The position numbers were made by a program, and so were the translations under genes. A DNA stretch of 37,122 nucleotides. Origin: Bacteroidota bacterium. Its GTDB lineage: Bacteria > Bacteroidota > Ignavibacteria > Kryptoniales > JAKASW01. The stretch's first letter is position 1. Every line of letters begins with the position of its first letter. The stretch is from the NCBI GenBank assembly GCA_021811615.1, contig JAJZNW010000103.1, positions 1 through 37,122 on the forward strand, written 5' to 3'. Below are positions 11,861 through 19,883 of this stretch, one piece after another. The notes beneath the pieces were generated by a model. It saw only the letters and a program-made list of their open reading frames with translations, ran no database searches and was not told the origin of the DNA.

Positions 11861-11891
11861 TCCGTGATGTCACACTTGTGGAGAATCTCGT

Positions 11892-12815
11892 TTGAGTCTT
11901 TCTGATCATATACAATCAGGTCTTCTTCGGATCGCCGGCCTGTTCCTTCGCAGGTTTTCGATCAAACGCGTGCAGACGATGGCGAGGTCGGTCGGCCGGT
12001 TCGCTTACAGGCGTCTCGGTATCCGCCGCGATGTTGCGATGGCGAACCTCAAGCTGTGTTTTCCGGAGAAGAGCGATCCCGAACTCGAAACAATTCTGGA
12101 AGGGGCATATATCAACATAGCAACAGTCCTGTTCGAGTTCCTCTATTTCCCGAAGTTCACGAAGGAAAACCTTGGAAAGGTGGTGGAATTCAGAGAGGAA
12201 TCCCGGCGCATGGTTGAAGATGCGCTTAAGAAAGGGAAGGGGCTTATCATGATGAGCGGCCACTTCTCGAATTGGGAGCTGATAGCTCTGACCATAGGTT
12301 CGTCCTTCCCCGGAAAGATGCAGATCATCGTGCATCCTTTTCACAACAAGGCGGTCGACAAAGTTGCGGAATCATACAGGGGCCGCCTCGGGAATTCCAC
12401 CGTCCCCATGGCCAATTCAATCAGGGCTGCTTTGACTCAGCTGAGGTCCAACGCGATAGTCGCCCTTCTTGCCGATCAGAGCGCGGCGAGGGAAAGCGCG
12501 CCCTCCACATTCTTCGGTATTGACGTGCCGACATTTCAGGGGCCCGCATCCTTTGCTCTCAAGACCGGTGCCGAGATGCAGGCCGGATTTCTCATAAGGA
12601 AGACAGACGGCACTTACCTGGTCGACCTTCGAAAAATAGAATATGGCGATTTGAAGGATGACTCGGAGGAGAGTGTCCGTAACCTGACGCAGAGGCATGT
12701 GGCCATACTCGAAAACTTCATCAGGGAACATCCATCGGACTGGCTCTGGTTCCACAAAAGATTTAAGCATGTGGACTCGTTCCATGATATGCTCGACAGG
12801 GTGAAGCACGGTTGA
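11892..12815 (+). CDS. LpxL/HtrB-family lipid A (lysophospholipid) acyltransferase
   Basis: 307 residues. It transfers a secondary acyl chain to a lipid A precursor, or possibly to another lysolipid, at the inner face of the cytoplasmic membrane. Seen: the catalytic HX4E motif SGHFSNWE with H124 and E129; a downstream LLADQSA segment with the conserved Asp-Gln; TFQGPASFALKTGA; and the family C-terminal HPSDWLWFHKRFK. The N-terminus has an amphipathic/hydrophobic start. The TTG start at 11892 is preceded by GGAG; no ATG lies close. The stop overlaps the next TTG start (TTGA). Clustering with a GT9 enzyme supports a lipopolysaccharide role. Confidence 0.88.
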   Translation: MSLSDHIQSGLLRIAGLFLRRFSIKRVQTMARSVGRFAYRRLGIRRDVAMANLKLCFPEKSDPELETILEGAYINIATVLFEFLYFPKFTKENLGKVVEFREESRRMVEDALKKGKGLIMMSGHFSNWELIALTIGSSFPGKMQIIVHPFHNKAVDKVAESYRGRLGNSTVPMANSIRAALTQLRSNAIVALLADQSAARESAPSTFFGIDVPTFQGPASFALKTGAEMQAGFLIRKTDGTYLVDLRKIEYGDLKDDSEESVRNLTQRHVAILENFIREHPSDWLWFHKRFKHVDSFHDMLDRVKHG

Positions 12816-13843
12816 GGCATGCACTTGTTATTCAGACTGCATTCCTCGGCGATGTGATTCTCGCTTTGCCGGTCGTGCAGGTCCTGAAGCGGTCTTTTCC
12901 CGGATCGCGTATCGATTTCCTGGCCATCCCCGAAACCTCTGGCATACTCGTTTCCCATCCGGATATTTCACGGGTCATCGTCTATGACAAGCATGGGAAG
13001 CACCGTTCATTGAAAGCCTTCAGGAGCCTGCGTGGAGAGTTAAAAAGAAACGAATACGACGTCGTGATTTGTCCGCACCGTTCACTTCGAAGCGCTCTCC
13101 TTGCGCAAGGGACCGGCGCCGCAGTACGTGTCGGTTTCGACCGCTCCGCCTGGAAGGGAAGCTTCACGCACTTAAAACCTTGGCGGTTTGGCGTGCATGA
13201 AGTTGAAAGGGACCTTTCTCTACTTGAACCTCTGGGAATAGTATACGGGAGAGAGGAGCCGAGGCTCTATCCCGGCGAGACGGATAGAGCAGCTGCCGAA
13301 AAGTTTCTGTCCGCTCACGGAGTTGATACGACTTACGCCGTCGTAGCTCCAGGCACCGTATGGGAAACAAAAAGATACCCGGTAGAACTTTTGCGCGAAG
13401 TCGTCAAGGGTCTCCTTCCGGGTTTCGGGAAGGTGGTTCTCATAGGAGGAAAGAAGGATGTCAATGTGGCGGCAGGAATCGTGGGGACCGACACGCGGGT
13501 TGTTTCCGCGGTTGGAGAACTTCCCTTCATGGCTTCGGCGGAGATTATCCGGCGAGCTTCGCTACTCGTGGCGAACGACTCGGCCCCGGTCCATATCGCG
13601 TCCGCTTTCGACACTCCGACCGTCGCAATTTTCGGTCCGACCGTCAAAGAATTTGGTTTTTATCCTTATCACAAGAATTCCGTGGTTATCGAGGAGAGCG
13701 GGCTCGGATGCAGGCCATGCTCGATTCACGGTGGAAGCTATTGTCCTATAGCGACGTTTGAATGCATGAGAAAAATATCTCCAGAGCGCGTCGTGAAGGA
13801 GAGCATAAAAATATCGGAAATGTCGGACAGGATGGGAAATTGA
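12812..13843 (+). CDS. Glycosyltransferase family 9 (heptosyltransferase-like)
   Basis: 343 residues, full length for ADP-heptose:LPS heptosyltransferases (WaaF/RfaF type). Seen: N-terminal IQTAFLGDVILALPVVQVLK, the hallmark GT9 start with the G-D pair; NEYDVVICPHRSLRSALLA; a second domain beginning AVVAPGTVWETKRYP, the usual substrate-binding segment; LLVANDSAPVHIASAFDTPTVAIFGPT; and a Cys-rich C-terminal element (CRPCSIHGGSYCP). Predicted to add heptose or a related sugar to the LPS core. The TTG start overlaps the acyltransferase stop. Whether the sugar is heptose is inference, since many GT9 members are uncharacterised. Confidence 0.87.
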   Translation: MRHALVIQTAFLGDVILALPVVQVLKRSFPGSRIDFLAIPETSGILVSHPDISRVIVYDKHGKHRSLKAFRSLRGELKRNEYDVVICPHRSLRSALLAQGTGAAVRVGFDRSAWKGSFTHLKPWRFGVHEVERDLSLLEPLGIVYGREEPRLYPGETDRAAAEKFLSAHGVDTTYAVVAPGTVWETKRYPVELLREVVKGLLPGFGKVVLIGGKKDVNVAAGIVGTDTRVVSAVGELPFMASAEIIRRASLLVANDSAPVHIASAFDTPTVAIFGPTVKEFGFYPYHKNSVVIEESGLGCRPCSIHGGSYCPIATFECMRKISPERVVKESIKISEMSDRMGN

Positions 13844-14461
13844 ATGGCGAAGAAGATCGATGCAAGAAAAGCGAAGAGCATAACTCAGGCCGCGCAGACG
13901 ATCCTGGACGGCGGCGTTATCATTTATCCGACGGAGACTATCTACGGCATCGGCGCTAACGCTCTGGAGCCTAAGATCGTCGAGAAGGTCTTCACGATCA
14001 AGGAAAGAAAGAAATCGAACCCCATACTCGTCCTTGTGCCGGACCGGCAGAGTCTCGAGGAGCTGGTGATCGGCGTTCCCGATCAGGCCGAAGTTCTTAT
14101 GCGGAATTTCTGGCCGGGGCCGCTGACGATCGTGTTTAAGGCGTCGCCCATAGTTTCACCGATCCTGACTGCGGACACGGGGAAGATAGGCGTCAGACTC
14201 TCGAGCGATAATTTTTGCCGTGAATTGTTGAACATCTGCAGGATCCCGATTACCTCCACGAGCGCGAACCTTTCCGGTGAGCCCAACCCCGATTCAATCG
14301 GGATAATCAATAAGCGTGTGCTCGATTCGGTCGATCTGATCGTCGACGCGGGAAAGCTTACTTCGCAGACTCCTTCGACTGTCGTGGATGTCACGCTAGG
14401 TAAAGTGGAACTGTTGAGAGAAGGGGCGGTGGCGTTTCAGAGAATTCAGGAAGTTATCTGA
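13844..14461 (+). CDS. L-threonylcarbamoyladenylate synthase (Sua5/YciO/YrdC family)
   Basis: Makes threonylcarbamoyl-AMP from threonine, bicarbonate and ATP, the first step to t6A37 in ANN-decoding tRNAs. 205 residues, the TsaC-like short form without the Sua5 C-terminal domain. Seen: GGVIIYPTETIYGIGANA, the KxR-type basic segment IKERKKSNPI, FWPGPLTIVFK, ITSTSANLSGEPNP and PSTVVDVT, in canonical order. The ATG follows directly on the GT9 stop, so it is the last gene of the short operon. It converges on the methylase-like gene; the 89-base gap shows no clear terminator. Confidence 0.93.
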   Translation: MAKKIDARKAKSITQAAQTILDGGVIIYPTETIYGIGANALEPKIVEKVFTIKERKKSNPILVLVPDRQSLEELVIGVPDQAEVLMRNFWPGPLTIVFKASPIVSPILTADTGKIGVRLSSDNFCRELLNICRIPITSTSANLSGEPNPDSIGIINKRVLDSVDLIVDAGKLTSQTPSTVVDVTLGKVELLREGAVAFQRIQEVI

Positions 14462-14550
14462 GGAAAGCCGGCCTTGTCAAGGTTCGCCTTGTTTGCAATT
14501 GCTTCGCCTGTTGTTGCTCCGCCCGTGCCCGGTAATCACCTCTCCGGCAA

Positions 14551-15606
14551 TCACTCCGCCGGTTGTTTCTCGAATGTCAGCAGCTCGGTCATCTCCACGA
14601 CGAGCGGCTTCCGTTCGAAGTAGTTGAACCTTCTCGTCGAGCGCTCCGGCAGATAGACTTTGCCGGCGGTTTTGTAATTTCCCTCCGCGAAAATCCGCTG
14701 CACTTCAAACGGGTAGTCGGCCAGACCCGTTTCGCCCGCCTGCGGAGCGACCAGCACCGAAATGTCCCCCTTTGTTTTCAGTATCCGGTTGGCCTCCCTG
14801 TATACGGTTTTGAATTTCATCCTGAAGTTGGAGAGTGCGACGGTAAGATCTTCCGTCCCGGAATAAAATTCGTCGGGAAGTGCGAGGAAAACGTAATCGG
14901 CGGAATTCGATTCGACAGGAATGCCCGTAAGAAAGATGTTATTCTGCGAGATGCGCTCGTCGGATGGAGCTGTATCGTAAAGCTTGTATCGCCTGTCGTG
15001 GAAATATGTGATCTTGTCGATCACGTCGCCGAGCGTGCCTCCAGCGGCAAACGGGTCGACTATGAATGCACCCGGGTTGGAGTAATGGTAAATTGCATTG
15101 GCGATGATTTGTCCCGGTATTCTGCCTTTCTGACCCGGCTTGCCGAATCGGGGGTCGGCTACCTCGAAGCTCCAGACATTCGTGTTCTTCAGGTCGAACC
15201 CGAACTTCGTTCGCTCCGCTTCTTTCTCCATCAGGGAATCTTCGCGGATCTTCTTTCGGAGCTCACCTACAGTCCATTTCCCCTGGATGGCGGCTTTCTC
15301 GTAGGTTTTTCGTCTGTCGTCATCTGTAACTCTTGTCGCGAGCTCGAAGTAAAAATTCTCGGGGAGCCGTCTCTTCTTCAGGTCCGGGTAATATGTGAAG
15401 TATGCCTGGCATTGTTTGAGAAGGCTCGCCTGAAACTTGAAGCCCGGATAGGATGAGAGGACTTTGTATAACTCTTCTTCGGAGAGTCTGTTCGATTTCG
15501 CGTACGGGAGGATCTTTTCGACAATAAACTTGCCGACATCCCAGAAGCTGTCGACTGAAAGGGAATTAAGCCTCTCGGCCAATTTCTGAAGCGCGTCGTT
15601 TTTCAT
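14551..15606 (-). CDS. DNA-methylase-like protein with DUF1016-like N-terminus and degenerate motif IV
   Basis: 351 residues. Residues ~1-125 are helical and resemble the N-terminal region of DUF1016/YhcG-type proteins (SFWDVGKFIVEKILPYAK, FQASLLKQCQAYFTYYP, WTVGELRKKI). Residues ~140-320 follow the N4/N6 DNA methylase pattern: NVWSFEVADPRFG, IPGQIIANAIYHYSNPG, then SAM-binding motif I IVDPFAAGGTLGD with D184. The catalytic D/N/S-P-P-Y motif expected after SADYVFL is replaced by ALPDEF (residues 242-247). The reading frame is intact. No restriction endonuclease or specificity subunit is adjacent. It could be an inactive or re-purposed methylase, a DNA-binding protein, or an enzyme using a different motif. 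The family match is by eye. Confidence 0.6.
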   Translation of the reverse strand: MKNDALQKLAERLNSLSVDSFWDVGKFIVEKILPYAKSNRLSEEELYKVLSSYPGFKFQASLLKQCQAYFTYYPDLKKRRLPENFYFELATRVTDDDRRKTYEKAAIQGKWTVGELRKKIREDSLMEKEAERTKFGFDLKNTNVWSFEVADPRFGKPGQKGRIPGQIIANAIYHYSNPGAFIVDPFAAGGTLGDVIDKITYFHDRRYKLYDTAPSDERISQNNIFLTGIPVESNSADYVFLALPDEFYSGTEDLTVALSNFRMKFKTVYREANRILKTKGDISVLVAPQAGETGLADYPFEVQRIFAEGNYKTAGKVYLPERSTRRFNYFERKPLVVEMTELLTFEKQPAE

Positions 15607-15764
15607 GTCTCGTCACTCCTTTGCTTTTTTGCGCACGGAAGACACAGAAGGACATAGATTCCCACAGATATGGATGGAGCATGGTTTCATCAGTGATCAT
15701 CTCGTGTCCTGTTTCAATGTTATTCGTGTGCCTGTTTCTTCCGCGCACGAATCACGAGCGAGTC

Positions 15765-15782
15765 ACACGGATATGCCCGTGT
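15765..15782. other. Hairpin abutting the stop of the B12-binding gene
   Basis: ACACGG-ATATGC-CCGTGT, a 6-bp stem ending one base before the stop codon of the minus-strand gene at 15783. A T-rich tract follows only on the plus strand, where no gene reads in. As a terminator for the minus-strand gene it would therefore lack the U-run. A second imperfect hairpin (8-bp arms with one wobble) lies at 15723-15751. Confidence 0.35.
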
Positions 15783-16298
15783 TTATTTCTTCTGTTCTTG
15801 TGTTTCCTCTTTGCTGTCTTTCCAGCTGCGGACGTACGACACGATATCTGTGGTCAGCGTTCCCGGCGTGAATAGTTCTCCGACGCCGAGTTCTTTAAGC
15901 GCTTTGATATCTTTTTCTGGAATTATGCCGCCTCCGAAGAGAAGGACTTCCGTAAGCCCTTTTTCTTTCATGAGCGTGAGAATCTTCGGGAAGATCGTCA
16001 TGTGCGCGCCGCTCAGAAGACTTATCCCAATCACATCCACGTCTTCCTGGATCGCTGCTTCAACTATCATCTCTGGAGTCTGGCGCAATCCCGTATATAT
16101 GACTTCCATACCTGCGTCACGAAGGGCGGCGGCTACGACTTTGGCACCGCGATCATGTCCGTCCAATCCAGCTTTTGCGATCAGGACCCTTATTTTCTTC
16201 CTGCCAAGGTCGGGAGCGCGACGTACCCTCTGGTCGCCGGACTCCATGCTGTCCGGCCGATTCTGCGTAATTTTCCCGGGATCTTTCCGAATTTCCAT
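15783..16298 (-). CDS. Stand-alone cobalamin-binding subunit (methylmalonyl-CoA mutase small-subunit type)
   Basis: 171 residues. Residues ~35-160 are a B12-binding Rossmann domain with the base-off/His-on signature [10 protein letters not shown] (DxHxxG), followed by [14 protein letters not shown] and [12 protein letters not shown], matching the C-terminal or separate subunit of adenosylcobalamin acyl-CoA mutases. It should pair with a catalytic subunit encoded elsewhere; none is next to it. A TTG at 16316 would add six residues, but the ATG at 16298 is preceded by GAAAGG at normal spacing and is preferred. The C-terminal tail is charged ([11 protein letters not shown]). It lies downstream of the LPG-synthase-type gene on the same strand. 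Confidence 0.88.
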   Translation of the reverse strand: MEIRKDPGKITQNRPDSMESGDQRVRRAPDLGRKKIRVLIAKAGLDGHDRGAKVVAAALRDAGMEVIYTGLRQTPEMIVEAAIQEDVDVIGISLLSGAHMTIFPKILTLMKEKGLTEVLLFGGGIIPEKDIKALKELGVGELFTPGTLTTDIVSYVRSWKDSKEETQEQKK

Positions 16299-16384
16299 CG
16301 CATGCCTTTCATTCAAGCCCGGATCGCCTGTGATGGAGGCGGGGTCCGTGGCTTATTATCGATGCGGCAGACTTCCGCTGAAGA

Positions 16385-17368
16385 TCATTCCTCCGGAAGC
16401 GCTCGCCCGTTGTTCTCGAGTTTTGACTTAAGGGCAACCGAGTACCTTTTCTGCATGTAAGATAGTACTCCGGCACCAATTATGACAGCGAACCAGAGCG
16501 TCGCACCCCGTATTATGAATGTGGCTGCGACTGCGGCGTCTTTCGGGATCTTCGCAAATATCAGGAGTCCTGCAAGAGAAGTGTCGGTCGCACCGAGCCC
16601 GCCGGGGAGAAATGAGACTGCTCCCACGACAGTCGAGAATGAGTAAATGAACGACGCCGAGAGAAGCTTCAGGTGAACGTCGACGCCGTCGAGCACGAAC
16701 AGAAAACCGATGCATTCCGAGAACCAAGCAACCAGACCGAGCAGCATGGATACGACAAGAACTCTTCCTGTCAGGAGAGTGTGTGAACTCTCGTAAGCGG
16801 TCTCGATCTCTTTGATCCATTTCGAAACGATGGGTATCCTCCTCAGGTAACGGATAATTCTCATCGACAACGACCGGTCTGCGATTACCGCTATGCTTAG
16901 AATGAATACCAGTCCGAAGATTATTATCAACTTCTTGTCGTGCCCTATACTGTAGGCTCCGATCATCGCGATAATCAGGAGCGAAAGGAGATCGGTAAGC
17001 CTCTCTGCAAGGACAATCGGCGCAGACTTGCTGATCGGAACCGAATTCAGTTCCTTGAGGAAGTAGGATTTCACGAGCTCGCCCATCTTACCGGGCGTAA
17101 CTGACATAGTAAGCGAAGACATGAAAACGCCGAAGCTTTCGGACCGTGGGACTTCGATTTTCAGCGCCTTGAGATAGTACTGCCACCTGACGAACCTGAT
17201 CAGATAGTTTGCAAGAGAGAGCGCGAGCACGAGCGGAAGCAGATCGTAGGAAAATGTCTCGATGGTTCGCTTCAGTTCCCCCACATTTGCGTAGAGAGAG
17301 AAGGCGATGCCAATCACCGCGGCAATTGCCAAAGAGATGAACAACTTCTTGCGGAGATTTTTCAGCAT
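16385..17368 (-). CDS. Lysylphosphatidylglycerol synthase TM-domain family membrane protein (UPF0104)
   Basis: 327 residues, mostly hydrophobic, with about seven or eight spans. The two family hallmarks are visible: TPGKMGELVKSYFL (a PGKxGE-type loop) near residue 92, and FLPGGLGATDTSLAGLL near residue 255. This is the flippase-like domain of MprF without the aminoacyltransferase domain, a group common as 'UPF0104'. Role probably lipid translocation or an uncharacterised membrane function. It is cut off from Maf by only 48 bases on the same strand, so likely one transcript. Confidence 0.85.
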   Translation of the reverse strand: MLKNLRKKLFISLAIAAVIGIAFSLYANVGELKRTIETFSYDLLPLVLALSLANYLIRFVRWQYYLKALKIEVPRSESFGVFMSSLTMSVTPGKMGELVKSYFLKELNSVPISKSAPIVLAERLTDLLSLLIIAMIGAYSIGHDKKLIIIFGLVFILSIAVIADRSLSMRIIRYLRRIPIVSKWIKEIETAYESSHTLLTGRVLVVSMLLGLVAWFSECIGFLFVLDGVDVHLKLLSASFIYSFSTVVGAVSFLPGGLGATDTSLAGLLIFAKIPKDAAVAATFIIRGATLWFAVIIGAGVLSYMQKRYSVALKSKLENNGRALPEE

Positions 17369-17416
17369 TCGACACCCATCGCTGACTGGGTGGCAAGACG
17401 TTCGGCGGGGAGCATC

Positions 17417-18001
17417 TTATTTGGCCGGCATCCCGAATCTTTTTAGGGCAAGATAAAACTTCGGTAACGGTAATCCAACCACGTTGTAGAAATCTCCGTC
17501 TATTCGTTCCACAAACAAGGCACTGAGATCATCCTGAATGCCGTAAGCGCCGGCCTTGTCAAAAGGTGCGCCCGTTTCGATATACTCCGCGATCTCTTCC
17601 TCTTCAAGTGTCCTGAAAGTTACCCCCGTCGCTCCGCATTCCCTGACGATCCTTCCCCCGGGAATTTCGAGAAGAGTGAATCCCGTGTAGACGGTATGTG
17701 TTCTTCCGCTCAAAAGTTTAAGCATCCTTCGTGCGTCGGCGGCGTCCGTGGGCTTGTTCAGAATTGTTCCGTCGATGTAGACGATCGTGTCGGCGGTAGC
17801 GACGATGCCTCCCTCAATCTGCGAGGCCGCCTCTCGAGCCTTCTTTTCGGACAGACTCATCACATATTCTTCCGGGTTGTCGGCAAAGTGATTGTCCTCG
17901 TCAACCTCGACGTCGAGCAGGGTAAATTTTATGCCCACCATATCGAGCATCTGGCGCCTGCGCGGCGATCTGGAAGCGAGATATATATGCGGAAGCTTCA
18001 T
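17417..18001 (-). CDS. Maf family nucleoside triphosphate pyrophosphatase
   Basis: 194 residues. Hydrolyses non-canonical or canonical NTPs to NMP and PPi (house-cleaning; YhdE-type dTTP/UTP pyrophosphatase likely). Seen: N-terminal IYLASRSPRRRQML, the SEKKA segment, ATADTIVYIDG with the conserved Asp, SGRTHTVYTG, GAPFDKAGAYGIQ and GDFYNVVGLPL, all in order. The ATG lies six bases after the SpoIID stop, so the two are coupled. Confidence 0.95.
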   Translation of the reverse strand: MKLPHIYLASRSPRRRQMLDMVGIKFTLLDVEVDEDNHFADNPEEYVMSLSEKKAREAASQIEGGIVATADTIVYIDGTILNKPTDAADARRMLKLLSGRTHTVYTGFTLLEIPGGRIVRECGATGVTFRTLEEEEIAEYIETGAPFDKAGAYGIQDDLSALFVERIDGDFYNVVGLPLPKFYLALKRFGMPAK

Positions 18002-18007
18002 GGGAAT

Positions 18008-19354
18008 TCAGTAGACTTTCTTGATTACGGTGCCGGGATAGTAGTGTGAGAGAATCTGCCTGAATGTGTATCCCAGCCGCGACATTCCGAGCGCGCCCCA
18101 CTGACACATCCCGACCCCATGTCCGTTCCCTTTCCCTTTGAGAATTACTCTTGCGATGCCCCCGCCGTACTTACGAAGGGTCTCGATAGTGAATAAACTG
18201 CTTTTAAGTATCGAGCCGTCGCTGCGCTTGAAGAGGTATCTCGTCCGGTCCCCGCGGACGTAGAATACGCGGCCGTCGTCCATTTTTATCTCGAGTGAGT
18301 CGACACGACCGGACTTGAACCGATCGAGTATCTTCAACAATTCGACATTGCCGTAGATGTTCACTCCGCTATAGTTAGGGCTCGCCATTGCAAGATTACG
18401 CCTTACGAGGTCCGTCAGCTCATGCCCGCTGAAGCTCGTACTCCAGTAGAAATTCGGATTGAAGATGCAGAACGGCTCTCCGGTGGCCGTGTCGATGTCG
18501 GAGACACCCTGGAGGTAGGGAAGCGCAGGCTGACCCTGCCACACATCCTGGACCGCCGCCGTATGCCCGCCGCACGTCGAGAAAAAGAAACATCTCGCCG
18601 GCTCTCCGTTGTACTCGACTATCATGCCTCGGGTGAGCTCTACTGCCGTGTCGGCGATCGGCTTATATCCCTCGATGCCGGAGTAGACCTGGTCCCGAGT
18701 GTCCGAATAGACGTCGAATCCCTTTGAGGCAGGATCGTTCGCGAAAGAGTCGATGTCGCTCATCCTGAAGAACGCGTAATTCCGTGCCGCGATGGCCTGT
18801 GCCATGCAAGCTTGCAATTCATTCGGCTGGAGGTTGTTGATAAGTTCGTTCGGGACGACACCCCTGAGGTATGTCTCGAGAGGGACTCTGTTAATCAGCC
18901 GGAAAGAGCCGTTGCTCTCCGGCATTATTTTCATAGTTCCCGGATAAGTCTCCCCGTTGAACATTACGCCGAGAGGATCGCTCGGGCTAATGATAGGGTC
19001 GAGCGTGTCCGAGGGCTCCAATTCGATCGGGGAGTAGAAATCAATCTTCTGGTCTGACAGACTTGCGACCGGTGAGCCCTGGGGAGTGAAATTGAATGAG
19101 ATCGATGTGTTGGTGAGAGAGGCGATTCTTGCGTCCTGGTAAATCAGGTCGCATTTCCCTTGTATAAGGAGTGTGAGACTTTTTCGGTTTTCCGCGAGTG
19201 AAACGCGAATATCAGGTTGGTGAGTATAAACGGTTATCGATCGAGCAAACGAGTAAGAAGCGCTTGAGAGGATGATCAGTGTGAAGAGCAGAACTCCTGC
19301 GGAGGGTCTCAGCTGAATTCCCGGACCCGTGGGATCCTCCGGGCAAAACGTCAT
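18008..19354 (-). CDS. SpoIID/LytB-domain exported protein (putative peptidoglycan lytic transglycosylase)
   Basis: 448 residues. A signal sequence or anchor lies at about residues 18-38. Seen: the SpoIID motif PLETYLRGVVPNEL with the conserved Glu, ACMAQAIAARNYAFF, CFFFSTCGGHTAAVQDVW, and C-terminal GKGNGHGVGMCQWGALGMSRLGYTFRQIL, the hallmark of the family. SpoIID proteins cleave denuded glycan strands; in non-sporulating Gram-negatives the domain is linked to cell-wall remodelling. The ATG overlaps the stop of the upstream FN3-like gene (ATGA). No sporulation genes are visible, so a sporulation role is not implied. Confidence 0.92.
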   Translation of the reverse strand: MTFCPEDPTGPGIQLRPSAGVLLFTLIILSSASYSFARSITVYTHQPDIRVSLAENRKSLTLLIQGKCDLIYQDARIASLTNTSISFNFTPQGSPVASLSDQKIDFYSPIELEPSDTLDPIISPSDPLGVMFNGETYPGTMKIMPESNGSFRLINRVPLETYLRGVVPNELINNLQPNELQACMAQAIAARNYAFFRMSDIDSFANDPASKGFDVYSDTRDQVYSGIEGYKPIADTAVELTRGMIVEYNGEPARCFFFSTCGGHTAAVQDVWQGQPALPYLQGVSDIDTATGEPFCIFNPNFYWSTSFSGHELTDLVRRNLAMASPNYSGVNIYGNVELLKILDRFKSGRVDSLEIKMDDGRVFYVRGDRTRYLFKRSDGSILKSSLFTIETLRKYGGGIARVILKGKGNGHGVGMCQWGALGMSRLGYTFRQILSHYYPGTVIKKVY

Positions 19355-19764
19355 CTAAACATTGCTTTGATGCTGCCCCATGTCCGTGCTGCCACTCCGG
19401 AAAGCCCTGAGAATTCATAGCTGACAGTGATGGGATCGGAGTAGGTAACGCTGTTATCATTTCCGTCGGCCCTGATGCGGTAAACAAAAACCGACGAGGA
19501 CGAGGTCTTGTATATTTGTTTGTCGGTAAACTGATAGACGCTTCCTGCTCCGGTAGGAGTCACCGTGCCGATTTGAAAGAACTTATTGTTTATCTGGGAT
19601 GCCTTCTCAACCGCGAAATCCTTGATGCCGCTTTCGACCGATGTTGACCACTGAATCAAAATGCCGTCAGACACGCTACTCCCTCGGACGTCCGAGAACA
19701 CCACGTTTGATGTCGGCATTAATGCCATCAGGAATATTGCGATTGCGGTCAGGAGATACTTCAT
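19351..19764 (-). CDS. Small secreted protein with fibronectin-III-like fold, function unknown
   Basis: 137 residues from the ATG at 19764, which opens with a clear signal peptide (MKYLLTAIAIFLMALMPTS). A TTG 39 bases further out would place polar residues before it and is rejected. The mature part looks like a single FN3-type beta sandwich: DGILIQWSTSVESGIKDFAVEKAS, then a Gln/Thr-rich middle, then VFVYRIRADGNDNSVTYSDPITVSYEF. This pattern is frequent in secreted proteins of Ignavibacteria and Bacteroidota. First gene of the run into SpoIID and Maf; divergent from the haem cluster. Confidence 0.72.
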   Translation of the reverse strand: MKYLLTAIAIFLMALMPTSNVVFSDVRGSSVSDGILIQWSTSVESGIKDFAVEKASQINNKFFQIGTVTPTGAGSVYQFTDKQIYKTSSSSVFVYRIRADGNDNSVTYSDPITVSYEFSGLSGVAARTWGSIKAMFR

Positions 19765-19866
19765 CTTCGCGTTAAATTTATCCCTGAACTCTTTTGAAGT
19801 CAAGAGTTACGTGGCTACTATGTGCGGTAGGTCCTTCCGGGAAGTGTTGAAGTTCCCACCCCCTTT

Positions 19867-19883
19867 GGCTAACTTAGTAAGCC
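19867..19883 (+). promoter_or_regulatory. Near-perfect dyad filling the ribosome-binding region of the haem cluster's first gene
   Basis: GGCT-A-ACT-T-AGT-A-AGCC, symmetric at 14 of 17 positions, ending directly at the ATG at 19884. No Shine-Dalgarno is present. A candidate TTGAAG-N17-TAACTT lies just upstream (-10 at 19870-19875), so transcription could begin at the start codon. The 119-base divergent gap also has GGGAA-N9-TTCCC. Confidence 0.3.

Noticed and set aside
11705-11905. 66-codon plus-strand frame in the gap before the acyltransferase
   Set aside because: Low-complexity polar sequence, overlaps the next gene, no ribosome-binding site; treated as intergenic.
14563-15456. 297-codon plus-strand open frame opposite the methylase-like gene
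   Set aside because: No known domain and no ribosome-binding site; the minus-strand frame has methylase motif I and a DUF1016-like start.
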